Shown in pieces: positions 39,862 to 49,632 of a stretch of DNA of 62,267 nt. Numbering within the stretch: position 1 is the stretch's first letter; each line of letters opens with the position of its first letter. The stretch lies in assembly GCA_900544535.1 (NCBI GenBank), contig UQVH01000018.1, positions 1 to 62,267 on the forward strand, read 5' to 3'. The translations under genes were made by a program, and so were the position numbers. A model generated the notes under the pieces. That model did not search any database, was not told the origin of the DNA, and saw nothing but the letters and a program-made list of their open reading frames with translations. The stretch is from an uncultured Bacteroidales bacterium (GTDB lineage: Bacteria > Bacteroidota > Bacteroidia > Bacteroidales > Muribaculaceae).

Positions 39862-41193
39862 TTAGTACTTTATCAGCTTCCGGTCATGGATATAGAGATG
39901 GCCGGGAAGAGGCTCGGTTGTCTTGCGGCCGAGAAGGTCGTAATAGTCATCAGAGCCGGCCTCCGAGGGGCGGTCGATAAGAGTCTCTTCGATTCCGGAA
40001 AGGTTTTCAAACTGCACGGCGAGGGCATGGACCTCAGCAGCGCCCCACAGCCAGCAACCGTAGCCGAAATCCTCGAAATCGGGCACGGAATTGTAGGTGA
40101 TCGGACCGCCGTCCTCAGGCTTGGAACCGGTGCCCTGAAGATAGCCGACAAAACCGGTCGAGGGATGCACGGCAGCTTTCATCGACTCCCAGCCTCTGAC
40201 GATGGCGGGAAGATAAGTCTCGCGATCGAGCAGACCGACGCGCACACCCCAGGCCATGCCTCCGACAAAGAGGGACGTTCCGGTCATCTCCGGGCCCTCG
40301 CTTCCGGCAGCGCCGAAATTGGATGGAGCGGCGAGACTGACGTTCCACGAGCCGTCGGCGCGCTGACAGTCGAGCAGACCGCGGCTCATGGCTCGGAAAT
40401 CGCTGACATACTGACTCCGGTGGGCTTCGCTTTCAGGGGTGAACTGCATGATGCGGGCAAGGGCCATGTAGACCCAGCCGTTGCCGCGGCTCCAGTAGCA
40501 GTCCTTGTCGGTCTCGGTTTTGTCGCGGTAGGGAGGATCGAACTGATAGTCGCGGTACCAGAGTCCGGTCGAAGTGTTGAACAACGGCTGTCCCCCACCC
40601 TTCTTGCTGCCTCCCTGCGAATCGCGGGTGTACATATACATCTTATACATGTGTTCCCAATAGGATGTTTCGCCGGTGATGTCGCCGAGAAGGGCCATCA
40701 CGGGCATACTCATCTGAATAGCGTCCACCCAGGTCCAGAAATTGATCCTGCCGGTGGCGATCATGTTGTCGATACGCATCTTGATATGTGTCATGCGCAC
40801 CTCCTGCGGGTCCATCTTATACATCTGGAGATAGGCCTGCCCGCAGCACTGATAGTCGGCATTATTATTCTTGGCCTCCGTGTCGGAACTGCTTATCCAT
40901 TTGTGGAACTCGCCCCAGTCGGAGGTGTATTTCAGCCAGTCTTTACGCGGGTTCTCGCGGTATATGTTGAGCAGTCCCTCGTAGAAGATACCGCGGGTCC
41001 AGATCTTGCTGTTGCGCTCCTTGCCTCCGACATAGCTCTTGGCGCCGACATCGGGATAATGGCTGATGAAATAAGAGGCGACCGATTCGGAGGTGGTCAT
41101 GATCTCTGCGCTTGAAAGCTCCTGAGCCTCAAGGCGCGAAGGGAAAAAGGCAAAGCTGAGGAGAGTCGCGAAAAATAAGATGCGTTTTAACAT
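39862..41193 (-). CDS. GH88/GH105 family glycoside hydrolase (unsaturated glucuronyl/rhamnogalacturonyl hydrolase)
   Basis: From the ATG at 41193 (MLKRILFFATLLSFAFFPSR signal) the protein has 443 residues. An alpha/alpha-toroid fold is indicated by regular helices. Family hallmarks are NSKIWTRGIFYEGLLNIYR, TWVDAIQMSMPVMALLGDIT (with the catalytic-type Asp), CYWSRGNGWVYMALARIM and GYGCWLWGAAEV. Such enzymes remove the unsaturated uronic acid left by polysaccharide lyases. The C-terminus (YYDLLGRKTTEPLPGHLYIH) resembles a short form of the Y.LQG...GLYI tail of other secreted proteins here. It is 13 bp from metH, an unusual partner. Confidence 0.88.
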   Translation of the reverse strand: MLKRILFFATLLSFAFFPSRLEAQELSSAEIMTTSESVASYFISHYPDVGAKSYVGGKERNSKIWTRGIFYEGLLNIYRENPRKDWLKYTSDWGEFHKWISSSDTEAKNNNADYQCCGQAYLQMYKMDPQEVRMTHIKMRIDNMIATGRINFWTWVDAIQMSMPVMALLGDITGETSYWEHMYKMYMYTRDSQGGSKKGGGQPLFNTSTGLWYRDYQFDPPYRDKTETDKDCYWSRGNGWVYMALARIMQFTPESEAHRSQYVSDFRAMSRGLLDCQRADGSWNVSLAAPSNFGAAGSEGPEMTGTSLFVGGMAWGVRVGLLDRETYLPAIVRGWESMKAAVHPSTGFVGYLQGTGSKPEDGGPITYNSVPDFEDFGYGCWLWGAAEVHALAVQFENLSGIEETLIDRPSEAGSDDYYDLLGRKTTEPLPGHLYIHDRKLIKY

Positions 41194-41206
41194 GGCGTAA
41201 TGATGA

Positions 41207-44200
41207 TTAATAACCAAGTAGTGTTCTGACCTCGTCGGGTGAGAGAGAGCGGCGCGTGGCATAGTCGGCTATCTGATCGGCGGCGATGCGGCCGAGCATG
41301 AAGTAAGATGCTTCGGGGTGGGCTATATAGAGGCCGCAGACGGTGGCGGAAGGCTCCATAGCGCCGTTGGAGGTCAGTGAGACACCGATCTCTTTCAGAC
41401 CGAGGAGGCCGTCGAGCACGAAGGTGAGCTTCTGATCGGGTAGCGAGGGGTAGCCGACGGCAGGACGGATGCCGCTGTAACGCGCCTGGAAAAGCTCTTT
41501 TACCGAAAGATCCTCAGCGGGAGCATAGCACCACAGCTCGCGGCGCACTTTGGCGTGGAGCCACTCGGAAGCGGCCTCGGCGAGACGGTGGGCAAGAGAC
41601 TGCACGAGGAGCGAACGGTAGCTGTCGCCTGCGGCGTCGGCGTCGCGGACCTCATCGGCAAAATCAAGGCTCACGGCAAAAACTCCGGCATAGTCGCCCT
41701 CAGGGGCCACATAATCGGCCAGACTGCGCGAGGGCTCACCGGCGGCGAGGACCTGGGAACGGAGAGCGGGGATGCGGACGGAGCCGATGACGATGTCGTC
41801 GCCCTCGGAATGAGCCTCTGAGAGGCTGACGACCGCGCGGACGCAGCGTCCGGCGGACACCCAGCTGTCAAGCAAGGCCGCGGCGTCGCGGTAAAGGCGG
41901 ATGACCTCCTCACCTTTAGCAGGATCGGAGGGGGTATTCTTTTCAATCCACGCACGGCGGCAGGCGGGACAGTCGTGGAGAGCGACAACCGAGGCATAGT
42001 CGCCGGGCATCTTCCAGGCGTTGAAGAAGAAGTGCCAGTTGATGTAAGGCACGACTTCGGCAACAGGAATGTCAAGCACCGTGCGGCCCATGACCGCGGG
42101 ACGGACCGGAGTATAGGGTTTCAATGAGTTTCTGACCGAACGGCGGCGTGCCTCGGCAAGAGAGACAGTGGGGGCGGTGCGGAGGCGTTCGCGCTCGCGC
42201 AGGGCCTCGTACTGTTCGCGAAGTTCGGCGATATAATCGCCGCAGGTCTCCGGATTGAGCAGACGGGCGGCTATGAGGGGATTCTGCGAAGCGTCCGGGA
42301 CATGGATGACGGGGGCGGAATAGTTGGGGGCGATCTTCACGGCGGTGTGGATGCGCGAGGTTGTCGCGCCGCCGACCATCACGGGTATTTTCAACCCGGT
42401 CTGCTCCATGAGCCTGACCACACGGGCCATTTCCTCAAGGGAGGGGGTGATGAGACCCGACAGGCAGACAAGGTCAGGCTTCTCGCGCAGCGCGGTGGCC
42501 ACGATCTCCTCCGCAGGCACCATCACACCGAGGTCGATCACCTCGTAGTTGTTGCATGCGAGGACGATGGAGACAATGTTCTTGCCGATGTCGTGGACGT
42601 CGCCTTTGACGGTCGCGAAGACCACCTTTCCGGCCTTTTCGGCCTGACGGCTGTCGCGGCGGCTCTCGATTGCAGGTTGGAGAATGCTGACGGCACACTT
42701 CATGGTGCGGGCGGTCTTGACAACCTGCGGCAGAAACATCTTGCCCTCGCCGAAGAGAGTGCCGACGCGATTCATGCCCTCCATCAGGGGGCCGTCGATG
42801 ATGTCGACCGGATCGCGGCCCTCGGCGAGAGCCTCGTCAAGGTCCTCTTCGAGATGGTCGTGGATTCCCTTGACAAGCGCGTAGGTCAGACGTTCGTCAA
42901 GCGGGAGCGAGCGCCAGGCTTCTGCATGAGGTTGAGAGCCGGAAGCGTTTCCCTGCTCCTTTTCGGCAAGCATCTCCTGGGCGCGGGCCATCAGATCCTC
43001 GGCGGCATCCTCGCGGCGGTAGAGCACGACGTCCTCGATCAGCTCGCGCAACGCGGGGTCGATCTCGTCGTATGTGACCGATGACGAAGGATTGACAATG
43101 CCCATGTCCATGCCTTTGGCTATGGCATGGTAGAGGAAGACGGCGTGCATGGCCTCGCGCAGGTAGTTGTTGCCCCGGAAAGAGAAGGAGAGATTGCTGA
43201 CGCCGCCGCTCACCTTGGCGCCGGGCAGGTTGGCCTTGATCCACTCCACGGCGCGGATGAAGTCGAGCCCGTAGCGGTCGTGCTCCTTCATGCCGGTGGC
43301 TATGGCGAGTATGTTGGGGTCGAAAATAATATCTTCTGGATTGAAGCCCACGCGCTCCGTGAGCAGGCGGTAGGCACGGGCGCAGACCTCGGTCTTGCGC
43401 TCAAAAGTGTCGGCCTGCCCTTTCTCGTCAAAGGCCATGACCACTGCGGCGGCACCGAGACGGCGGATACGGCGCGCGTGGTCGAGAAACACCTTCTCAC
43501 CCTCCTTAAGCGAGATGGAGTTGACGATCGACTTGCCCTGCACACATTTCAGCGCGGCCTCGATGACCGCCCAGTCGGAGGAGTCGATCATGACGGGCAC
43601 ACGCGCGATGTCAGGTTCGGAGGCTATGAGGTTGAGGAAACCGCACATCTCCTTGCGGGCATCCATCATGCCGTCGTCCATATTGATGTCGATGATCTGG
43701 GCGCCGTCCTCGACCTGCTTGCGGGCTATGGTCAGGGCCTCGTCGAGACTCCCCTCCTTGATCAGGCGCAGGAACTTGCGTGATCCGGCCACGTTGCAGC
43801 GCTCGCCGACGTTGACAAAGAGACTGTCGGGCTTCACGTCGAGGCGTTCGAGGCCCGAAAGGTGCATACCGGAGGCCGCAGGGACGGGAACGGTGCGCGG
43901 AGTCTTTCCGGCAACCGCGCGGCTGATAGCGGCGATGTGGGCGGGAGTGGTACCGCAGCATCCGCCGACGATGTTCACGAGTCCCTCGTCGGCAAATTCA
44001 CCGATGCGCCGGGCCATTGTCTCAGGGGTTTCCTCATACTCACCCATGGCGTTGGGAAGTCCGGCATTGGGATGGCAACTGACCGGACAGGCGGCGATCT
44101 TGGAAAGCTCGCGCAGGTGGGGCTTCATCTCGGCCGCACCGAAGGAGCAGTTGATGCCGACGGAGGCTATCGGGAAGTGTTCGACCGAAGCGAGGAAGGC

Positions 44201-44875
44201 CGGGATAGTCTGGCCGGAGAAAGTGCGGCCGTCGTGGCCCGAAAGGGTGATGGACAGCATCACCGGAAGCTCGCGGCCCAAGGAGTCCATGACCTCGCGG
44301 GCGGCGTCAAGTCCGGCCTTGAGGTTGAGGGAGTCGAAAATGGTCTCGAAGAGCAGCAGATCCACTCCCCCCTCGATCAGCCCTTCGACCTGTTCGCGGT
44401 AGGCGGCGAAAAGATCGTCGTAGGTCACGGCACGGAAGGCAGGATCATTGACATCGGGACTCATGGAGGCCGTCTTGTTAGTCGGGCCTATCGAACCTGC
44501 GACCCAGATGCGACGCCCGGTGTCGGACGAACTGCGGTCGGCGAGCCCGCGCAGCAGAGCGGCGGCCTCGCGGTTGATCTCGCCGACAAGATGCTCCATG
44601 CCGTAGTCGGCCATTGAGATGGCGTTGGCATTGAAAGTGTCGGTGCTGATGATGTCGGCTCCGGCGTCGATGTAGCGCGAGGCGATCTCACTTATCACAT
44701 CCGGGCGGGTGAGCACAAGGAGGTCGTTGTTGCCGCGCAGGTCGGTGGGCCAGTCGGCAAAACGCGTGCCGCGGAAATCGGCCTCGCTCAGGCCGTAAGA
44801 CTGGATCATGGTGCCCATGGCACCGTCAAGTATCAGGATTCGCTCGCGCAGGAGCGATGAGAATGCGTCGTCCAA
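41207..44875 (-). CDS. metH: Cobalamin-dependent methionine synthase
   Basis: The 1222-residue enzyme has the complete MetH order. The homocysteine-binding domain comes first (LILDGAMGTMIQ; zinc Cys in VGGCCGT), then the pterin-binding domain (NVGERCNVAGSRKFLRLI, IIDINMDDGMMDARKEM). The B12 cap and Rossmann domains follow, with GDVHDIGKNIVSIVLACNN (axial His near residue 757). The C-terminal reactivation domain contains FQARYSGIRPAVGYPSLPDQ. It methylates homocysteine from methyl-tetrahydrofolate. No cobalamin riboswitch is evident in the 173 bp upstream. Length is normal. Confidence 0.97.
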   Translation of the reverse strand: MDDAFSSLLRERILILDGAMGTMIQSYGLSEADFRGTRFADWPTDLRGNNDLLVLTRPDVISEIASRYIDAGADIISTDTFNANAISMADYGMEHLVGEINREAAALLRGLADRSSSDTGRRIWVAGSIGPTNKTASMSPDVNDPAFRAVTYDDLFAAYREQVEGLIEGGVDLLLFETIFDSLNLKAGLDAAREVMDSLGRELPVMLSITLSGHDGRTFSGQTIPAFLASVEHFPIASVGINCSFGAAEMKPHLRELSKIAACPVSCHPNAGLPNAMGEYEETPETMARRIGEFADEGLVNIVGGCCGTTPAHIAAISRAVAGKTPRTVPVPAASGMHLSGLERLDVKPDSLFVNVGERCNVAGSRKFLRLIKEGSLDEALTIARKQVEDGAQIIDINMDDGMMDARKEMCGFLNLIASEPDIARVPVMIDSSDWAVIEAALKCVQGKSIVNSISLKEGEKVFLDHARRIRRLGAAAVVMAFDEKGQADTFERKTEVCARAYRLLTERVGFNPEDIIFDPNILAIATGMKEHDRYGLDFIRAVEWIKANLPGAKVSGGVSNLSFSFRGNNYLREAMHAVFLYHAIAKGMDMGIVNPSSSVTYDEIDPALRELIEDVVLYRREDAAEDLMARAQEMLAEKEQGNASGSQPHAEAWRSLPLDERLTYALVKGIHDHLEEDLDEALAEGRDPVDIIDGPLMEGMNRVGTLFGEGKMFLPQVVKTARTMKCAVSILQPAIESRRDSRQAEKAGKVVFATVKGDVHDIGKNIVSIVLACNNYEVIDLGVMVPAEEIVATALREKPDLVCLSGLITPSLEEMARVVRLMEQTGLKIPVMVGGATTSRIHTAVKIAPNYSAPVIHVPDASQNPLIAARLLNPETCGDYIAELREQYEALRERERLRTAPTVSLAEARRRSVRNSLKPYTPVRPAVMGRTVLDIPVAEVVPYINWHFFFNAWKMPGDYASVVALHDCPACRRAWIEKNTPSDPAKGEEVIRLYRDAAALLDSWVSAGRCVRAVVSLSEAHSEGDDIVIGSVRIPALRSQVLAAGEPSRSLADYVAPEGDYAGVFAVSLDFADEVRDADAAGDSYRSLLVQSLAHRLAEAASEWLHAKVRRELWCYAPAEDLSVKELFQARYSGIRPAVGYPSLPDQKLTFVLDGLLGLKEIGVSLTSNGAMEPSATVCGLYIAHPEASYFMLGRIAADQIADYATRRSLSPDEVRTLLGY

Positions 44876-44975
44876 GAGGGAAGGGGGTTAGTCAATGATG
44901 GTGGGTGAACTGGGAGTTTTGGGAGGACTGGGAGTTCTGAGAACTTTGGGAGTTCTTAGAGTTACGGGCGGTGGA

Positions 44976-45000
44976 GGACGCTTTGAAAAGCGTCCCTACC
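44976..45000 (-). repeat. GTAGGGACGC palindromic element
   Basis: GGACGCTTTGAAAAGCGTCC (44976-44995) followed by CTACC is a variant of the 5555 and 24259 palindromes with a different inner stem. It lies between metH and the esterase gene. Just left of it are two or three imperfect TGGGAGTT(C/T)T repeats. Confidence 0.6.
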
Positions 45001-45048
45001 GGGGGGACGGGGCGGTGCCGTGAGGGCACCGGGGTGCAACGGAACCGG

Positions 45049-46131
45049 TCAGAGGAGGTTGGTGCGGATGTAGGCAGTCAGTTCTTCGGCCATTTTGGCG
45101 GCCTGAGCCTTGGAGGGATGATAGTTGGCTCCGTAGCCGAGATCGCCGGTCTGTTCCGACATGTCGAAGCGGTAGATCTGCTTTTCGGGATCGCTCAGAC
45201 GGTCGAGAGCGCCCTTGACATCTTCCAGAGCCTTGCCGTGAAGCATCGATCCGGTCAGCAGCACGATCTTGGCATGCGGATGGAGCATACGCAGATGCGT
45301 GAGGAACTTACGGTAGGCCAGTTCAAAACTGTCGATGTCGTAGTCATCGAGCGAGGTGTCGTTGGTGCCCAGGTTGATGCAGATGATGTCGGGATGGAAC
45401 GAGGAGTGGTTCCAGTAGTGGTCCGGATTGTAGATGAGCGTCCGGTCATACTCGACAGGCATACGCTGGTCGGGAGTGCCTTCGCGCGGACCGCCGTAGG
45501 AGCGGTACATGCCTATGCCTGAGCGGGCCACGACGTTGAAATCGGCATCAAGGGCGCGGGCCGTCAGATAGGCGTAGCCGAGAGTATGGTTTTCGGTGTC
45601 GTAGCTGAATCCGACCGAAGGATCGGTCTCCTCGGTGCCGTAGCCGCAGGTGATGGAGTTGCCGATGAACTCCATTTTCAGCGCGGGGCGTTCGGGGGGC
45701 GGCAGCAGACGCGCACCTTCGCCGGTAACGGTGAAACCGCGGAAGCTGGCGTTCTTCTCGTAGCCCTCGATGGCATAAACCACGCGCAGCGAGTGGGCGC
45801 CGGCGGGGAGGGAGTCGGCGAGGGTGATGAGCGAGTCTTCAGGGGTGAAGTTGATCTTGAAAGGCTCGCCGCCGTCGATCTCGACCATAAACTGTCCGCT
45901 GCCGGGACTTGCGGCCATGGCAATGCCGGTGCCCTCGAAATTCAGCATGGCGGTGGTGCCGGGCCAGGTGATCTGAGGCGCGAGAGAGTCGGCCCATAGA
46001 ATGCGGCCCATATAAAGGATGGAAGGATCTGACGGCTTCACATCTAAACGGCGCGCACCCCCGCATGATCCGGTCAGGATCAGAAGCAGGAGTGCGGCGC
46101 AAACGTTGGTCAATTTGCGTGAGAGAGGCAT
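45049..46131 (-). CDS. CE2-like SGNH esterase lipoprotein
   Basis: The 360-residue protein has a lipoprotein signal (LLLLILTGSCGGARR). An N-terminal beta domain (about residues 30-140, MLNFEGTGIAMAASPGSGQF) precedes an SGNH hydrolase domain. The nucleophile is in MEFIGNSITCGYGTEE, block III is CINLGTNDTS, and the catalytic His is in YGANYHPSKAQAAKMAEEL. This order matches carbohydrate esterase family 2, which deacetylates plant polysaccharides. It follows the YebC gene by 5 bp and lies on the same strand as the GH105 gene, so both may serve glycan use. Confidence 0.88.
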   Translation of the reverse strand: MPLSRKLTNVCAALLLLILTGSCGGARRLDVKPSDPSILYMGRILWADSLAPQITWPGTTAMLNFEGTGIAMAASPGSGQFMVEIDGGEPFKINFTPEDSLITLADSLPAGAHSLRVVYAIEGYEKNASFRGFTVTGEGARLLPPPERPALKMEFIGNSITCGYGTEETDPSVGFSYDTENHTLGYAYLTARALDADFNVVARSGIGMYRSYGGPREGTPDQRMPVEYDRTLIYNPDHYWNHSSFHPDIICINLGTNDTSLDDYDIDSFELAYRKFLTHLRMLHPHAKIVLLTGSMLHGKALEDVKGALDRLSDPEKQIYRFDMSEQTGDLGYGANYHPSKAQAAKMAEELTAYIRTNLL

Positions 46132-46136
46132 GAGAT

Positions 46137-46874
46137 TCAGTCTTCTTCTTTCATATTGTGGAATACGTTCTGAACATCTTCGTCCTCTTCGATCTTTTCG
46201 AGAAGTTTCTCGATGGCGGCACGCTGTTCGGCTGTCACTTCCTTGAGATCGTTGGGGATGCGCTCGAACTCCGAAGAGATGATCTCGAAGCCGTTGTCCT
46301 CAAGATATTTCTGGATGTTGGAGTATTCTTCGAACGCGCCGTAGAGGATCACCTGCTCTTCGCCGGTCTCGTCGTCGACAATGTCTTCGAGTTCGTCTAC
46401 GCCGTAGTCGATCAGTTCGAGTTCGAGGTCTTCGAGCGACACGCCGTCCTTGGGTTTGATCTTGAAGACGCTCTTGTGGTCGAAGAGGAATGTCAGCGAG
46501 CCCTGGGTGCCGAGGCTGCCGCCGTGTTTGGTGAAGTAGGAGCGGACGTTGGCCACGGTGCGGGTGTTGTTGTCGGTAGCAGCTTCGACGAAGATTGCGA
46601 TGCCGTGGGGGCCGTATCCTTCATAGGTGATTTCCTTGTAGTCGCCTGCGTCCTTGTCGGTTGCTTTCTTGATTGCGCGTTCGACAGTGTCTTTGGGCAT
46701 GTTTGCGGCCTTTGCGTTCTGCATGAGGGCGCGCAGACGGGGGTTGGTGGCGGGATCGGGTCCGCCGGCCTTGGCGGCGATGGTGATTTCCTTACCTATG
46801 CGGGTAAATGTGCGCGACATGTTACCCCAACGTTTGAGTTTACGTGCTTTACGATATTCAAATGCTCTTCCCAT
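46137..46874 (-). CDS. YebC/PmpR-family DNA-binding or translation-assisting protein
   Basis: The 245-residue protein begins MGRAFEYRKARKLKRWGNMS, the usual start of the family, and contains KDTVERAIKKATDKDAGDYK, EITYEGYGPHGIAIFVEAAT and TNNTRTVANVRSYFTKHGGS-like sequence (here DNNTRTVANVRSYFTKHGG). Family members have been described as transcription regulators and, more recently, as factors that relieve ribosome stalling at proline runs. It lies 57 bp after pheT and 5 bp before the esterase gene. Confidence 0.93.
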   Translation of the reverse strand: MGRAFEYRKARKLKRWGNMSRTFTRIGKEITIAAKAGGPDPATNPRLRALMQNAKAANMPKDTVERAIKKATDKDAGDYKEITYEGYGPHGIAIFVEAATDNNTRTVANVRSYFTKHGGSLGTQGSLTFLFDHKSVFKIKPKDGVSLEDLELELIDYGVDELEDIVDDETGEEQVILYGAFEEYSNIQKYLEDNGFEIISSEFERIPNDLKEVTAEQRAAIEKLLEKIEEDEDVQNVFHNMKEED

Positions 46875-46931
46875 TGCGGTTTATGAGATTTTTTATGAGA
46901 GTTATGAGATTTTATGAGAGTTTTGGGAGGA

Positions 46932-49397
46932 TCAGCGGAGTTCGGCGCCGAGTTTCTTGGTGAGGTTGGCGATAACCTTGTTCATGACGGCTTCGATCTG
47001 CTTGTCCTGGAGAGTCTTTTCGTCGTCCTGAAGGGTGAGGGCGATGGCATATGATTTCTTGCCTTCGGGGAGGTTCTTGCCTTCGTAGACGTCGAAGAGG
47101 GTCACGTCCTTGAGCAGACGGCGCTCGCTCTCGCGGACGGTGGCTTCGACCTGCTCCATGCTGACGCTCTTGTCGAGCAGGAGGGCCAAGTCACGCTTGA
47201 CGGGCATGGTGCGCGCCAGAGGCGAGTAGCTGACTTTCTTGCGGATGGAGAGGTTGACGAGGGCGTGCCAGTCAAGTTCGCAGTAGACCACGGGCTGCTT
47301 GATGTCGAGACGGGCGGCGATCTTCTTCGAGAGGATGCCGAGCGAGCCGAGGGCCTTTCCTGAGCGGGTGGCTATGTCGAGGCCGGCGGCGTAGAGACAT
47401 GACTGACTTGCCGACAGCCTGATTTCAGCCTGACTGATGCCGAGGCGGGCGAAAATGTTGGCGACGACAGCCTTGAGGTCGTAGACGGTGGCTTCTTCCT
47501 CCTTGCGTGCCCAGTTTCCGGGACGGAGGGCGCCGGTCATCCACAGGGCGAGGCGCGAGCTTTCGCTGTAAGGGGCGAGCACACGGTCGGCGGTCGATTC
47601 GGCGGCGGGATTGAAGAAGTAGACGTTGCCGAACTCAAACATGCGGAGGTCGGCCATCTTGCGGTTGATATTGTGGGCGAGCGATTCCAGACCGCCGAAG
47701 AGGAGTGTCTGACGCATGACGTTCAGGTCGTTGCTCAGGGGGTTGAGCAGCTTGACACAATGGTCGGCGGGATAGTCGGGAAGCTCGTTGTAGTAGGCTT
47801 CGGCGGTGAGGGAGTTGTTGAGGATTTCGTTGAAGCCCTCGGCGCAGAGCTGCTCGCTGACGAGGTTGCGCAGGGTGTTGTCGCGGTCCTCGAAGGTCTG
47901 CGACGAGAGGGCCGAACGGACACTGTCGCTGATTTCTACGTTGTTGTAGCCGTAGATGCGGAGCACGTCTTCGACCACGTCGCAGGGACGGGTGACGTCG
48001 ACGCGGTAGGTCGGCACATCCATGACGACATTGCGGTCGGTGACCTCAAGGAGATTCATTTCGAGGCTCTTGAGGATTGAAACGACGGTGTCGGCGGGGA
48101 TTTCCTTGCCGACGAGGGCGTTGAGATAGTCAAAGCCGAGGTCGACGCGGGCGGGTTCGATGACCGAGGGATAGATGTCGGTCAGCGGGCCGCAGATTTC
48201 GCCTCCGGCGAGTTCCTTGACCATGAGGGCGGCCAGACGGAGGACGTAGAGGGTGTTGTTGGGATCGACTCCGCGCTCGTAGCGGAAGGATGCGTCGGTG
48301 TTGAGTCCGTGGCGGCGCGCTGTCTTGCGGACGGAGGTGGGGTTGAAGTAGGCGCTTTCGAGGAAGATGTCGGTGGCGCTTTCAGTGACTCCTGAGTCGA
48401 GGCCGCCGAAGACTCCGGCGATACACATCGGCACTTCGGCGTCGCAGATCATCAGGTCGCGCGAGTCGAGTGTGTGTTCGACGCCGTCGAGGGTGACGAA
48501 CTTCTCACCTTCGCGGGCGTTCTTGACCACGACTTCTCCGCCGGCGATCTTGGCGACGTCGAAGCAGTGGAGCGGCTGGCCCATTGCGTGAAGCAGATAG
48601 TTGGTGATATCGACGATATTGTTGATCGGGCGCAGGCCGATGGTCGAGAGGGCGTCTTTGAGCCATTTGGGTGATTCCCTGACGGTGACGCCGCGGACGG
48701 TGACGCCGCAGTAGCGCGGGCAGGCGTCGGTGTTCTCGACGCGGACGGTGATTCCGCCGTCGGGGCGGTCGAGGGCGAAGGCTTCGGTCGAGGGACGGCA
48801 CAGCTGGGCGGCTTCGGTGTGGGCGGCCATCCAGGCTGAGAGGTCGCGGGCCACGCCGTAGTGCGAGGCGGCGTCGATGCGGTTGGGGGTGAGGTCTACC
48901 TCAAGGAGCCAGTCGGAGGTGAGGCCGTAATATTCGGCGGCGGGGGTGCCGGGCTTGACATCGTCGGTGATGACGATGATGCCGTCGTGTGACGATCCGA
49001 CGCCGATTTCGTCTTCGGCGCAGATCATGCCGAACGATTCGACGCCGCGGATTTTTGATTTCTTGATGGCGAATTCCTTGTCTCCGTCATAGAGGGTTGT
49101 ACCTACGGTGGCTACAACCACTGTCTGGCCGGCGGCCACGTTGGGCGCTCCGCAGACGATCTGAGTCTCGGCGCCGTCGCCGAGGTCCACGGTGGTGATG
49201 TGGAGATGGTCGCTGTTGGGGTGCTCGACACATGTCAGGACTTTGCCGATGACAATGCCGCGGAGGCCGCCGCGGATCGACTCCACTTCCTCTACCGATC
49301 CGGTCTCAAGTCCGATGGAGGTGAGGGCGGCGGCGAGCTCGTCGGGAGTCAGATTGAAGTCGAGATATTTCTTTAGCCAGTTATATGATATGTTCAT
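46932..49397 (-). CDS. pheT: Phenylalanine-tRNA ligase beta subunit
   Basis: I start at MNISYNWLKKYLDF (ATG at 49397), because the promoter -7 box at 49420 excludes the ATG at 49418. The 821-residue product has the EMAP-II-like tRNA-binding domain (VLTCVEHPNSDHLHITTVDL), B3/B4 editing domain and B5 domain. The catalytic-like core (FRYERGVDPNNTLYVLRLAA) and C-terminal ferredoxin-fold anticodon domain (YSPLARTMPVKRDLALLLDK) follow. It pairs with PheS, which is not in this window. Length is normal. Confidence 0.96.
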   Translation of the reverse strand: MNISYNWLKKYLDFNLTPDELAAALTSIGLETGSVEEVESIRGGLRGIVIGKVLTCVEHPNSDHLHITTVDLGDGAETQIVCGAPNVAAGQTVVVATVGTTLYDGDKEFAIKKSKIRGVESFGMICAEDEIGVGSSHDGIIVITDDVKPGTPAAEYYGLTSDWLLEVDLTPNRIDAASHYGVARDLSAWMAAHTEAAQLCRPSTEAFALDRPDGGITVRVENTDACPRYCGVTVRGVTVRESPKWLKDALSTIGLRPINNIVDITNYLLHAMGQPLHCFDVAKIAGGEVVVKNAREGEKFVTLDGVEHTLDSRDLMICDAEVPMCIAGVFGGLDSGVTESATDIFLESAYFNPTSVRKTARRHGLNTDASFRYERGVDPNNTLYVLRLAALMVKELAGGEICGPLTDIYPSVIEPARVDLGFDYLNALVGKEIPADTVVSILKSLEMNLLEVTDRNVVMDVPTYRVDVTRPCDVVEDVLRIYGYNNVEISDSVRSALSSQTFEDRDNTLRNLVSEQLCAEGFNEILNNSLTAEAYYNELPDYPADHCVKLLNPLSNDLNVMRQTLLFGGLESLAHNINRKMADLRMFEFGNVYFFNPAAESTADRVLAPYSESSRLALWMTGALRPGNWARKEEEATVYDLKAVVANIFARLGISQAEIRLSASQSCLYAAGLDIATRSGKALGSLGILSKKIAARLDIKQPVVYCELDWHALVNLSIRKKVSYSPLARTMPVKRDLALLLDKSVSMEQVEATVRESERRLLKDVTLFDVYEGKNLPEGKKSYAIALTLQDDEKTLQDKQIEAVMNKVIANLTKKLGAELR

Positions 49398-49419
49398 GAT
49401 CGTTAATGATTGGGACATG

Positions 49420-49449
49420 CAAAGTTACAACAAAATCCTGAAAAGGCAA
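49420..49449 (-). promoter_or_regulatory. pheT promoter
   Basis: TAACTTTG (49427-49420) is preceded by TTG (49449-49447) with a 19-bp spacer. It fixes the pheT start at 49397 and leaves a leader of about 17 nt. Confidence 0.85.
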
Positions 49450-49470
49450 GGGAAAAATCGTTTTCCTCTT

Positions 49471-49494
49471 GTAGGGCTGCACCGTGGTGCAGCC
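49471..49494 (+). repeat. GTAGGG palindromic element, variant
   Basis: GTAGGGCTGCACCGTGGTGC followed by AGCC; GGCTGCACC pairs with GGTGCAGCC. It keeps the GTAGGG head but has a different stem from the GGACGC type. The 642-bp region 49398-50039 holds repeats and no credible gene. Confidence 0.5.
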
Positions 49495-49536
49495 GCTTCA
49501 CACGGGCGCAATGGGGGAGGGAGGAGCGGTGGCGGC

Positions 49537-49592
49537 GGCCATCCGGAATGCGCTGCATTAAAATGCAGCAACCGGGAACAAAAATTTTTCCG
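49537..49592 (-). repeat. AAAAATTTTTGTTCC...GCATTTTAATGC element, inverted copy
   Basis: On the minus strand it reads GGAAAAATTTTTGTTCCCGG, then TTGCTGCATTTTAATGCAGC, then GCATTCCGGATGGCC. It matches 8170-8226 in order and spacing. Confidence 0.65.
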
Positions 49593-49632
49593 GAAGCTCA
49601 TGGATCGGTGCCGACAACCCGCGCAGCAGCGA

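Noticed and set aside
44876..45048. Cobalamin riboswitch before metH
   Set aside because: I could not find the conserved B12-box or receptor arms; the stretch holds TGGGAGTT-type repeats and a GGACGC palindrome.
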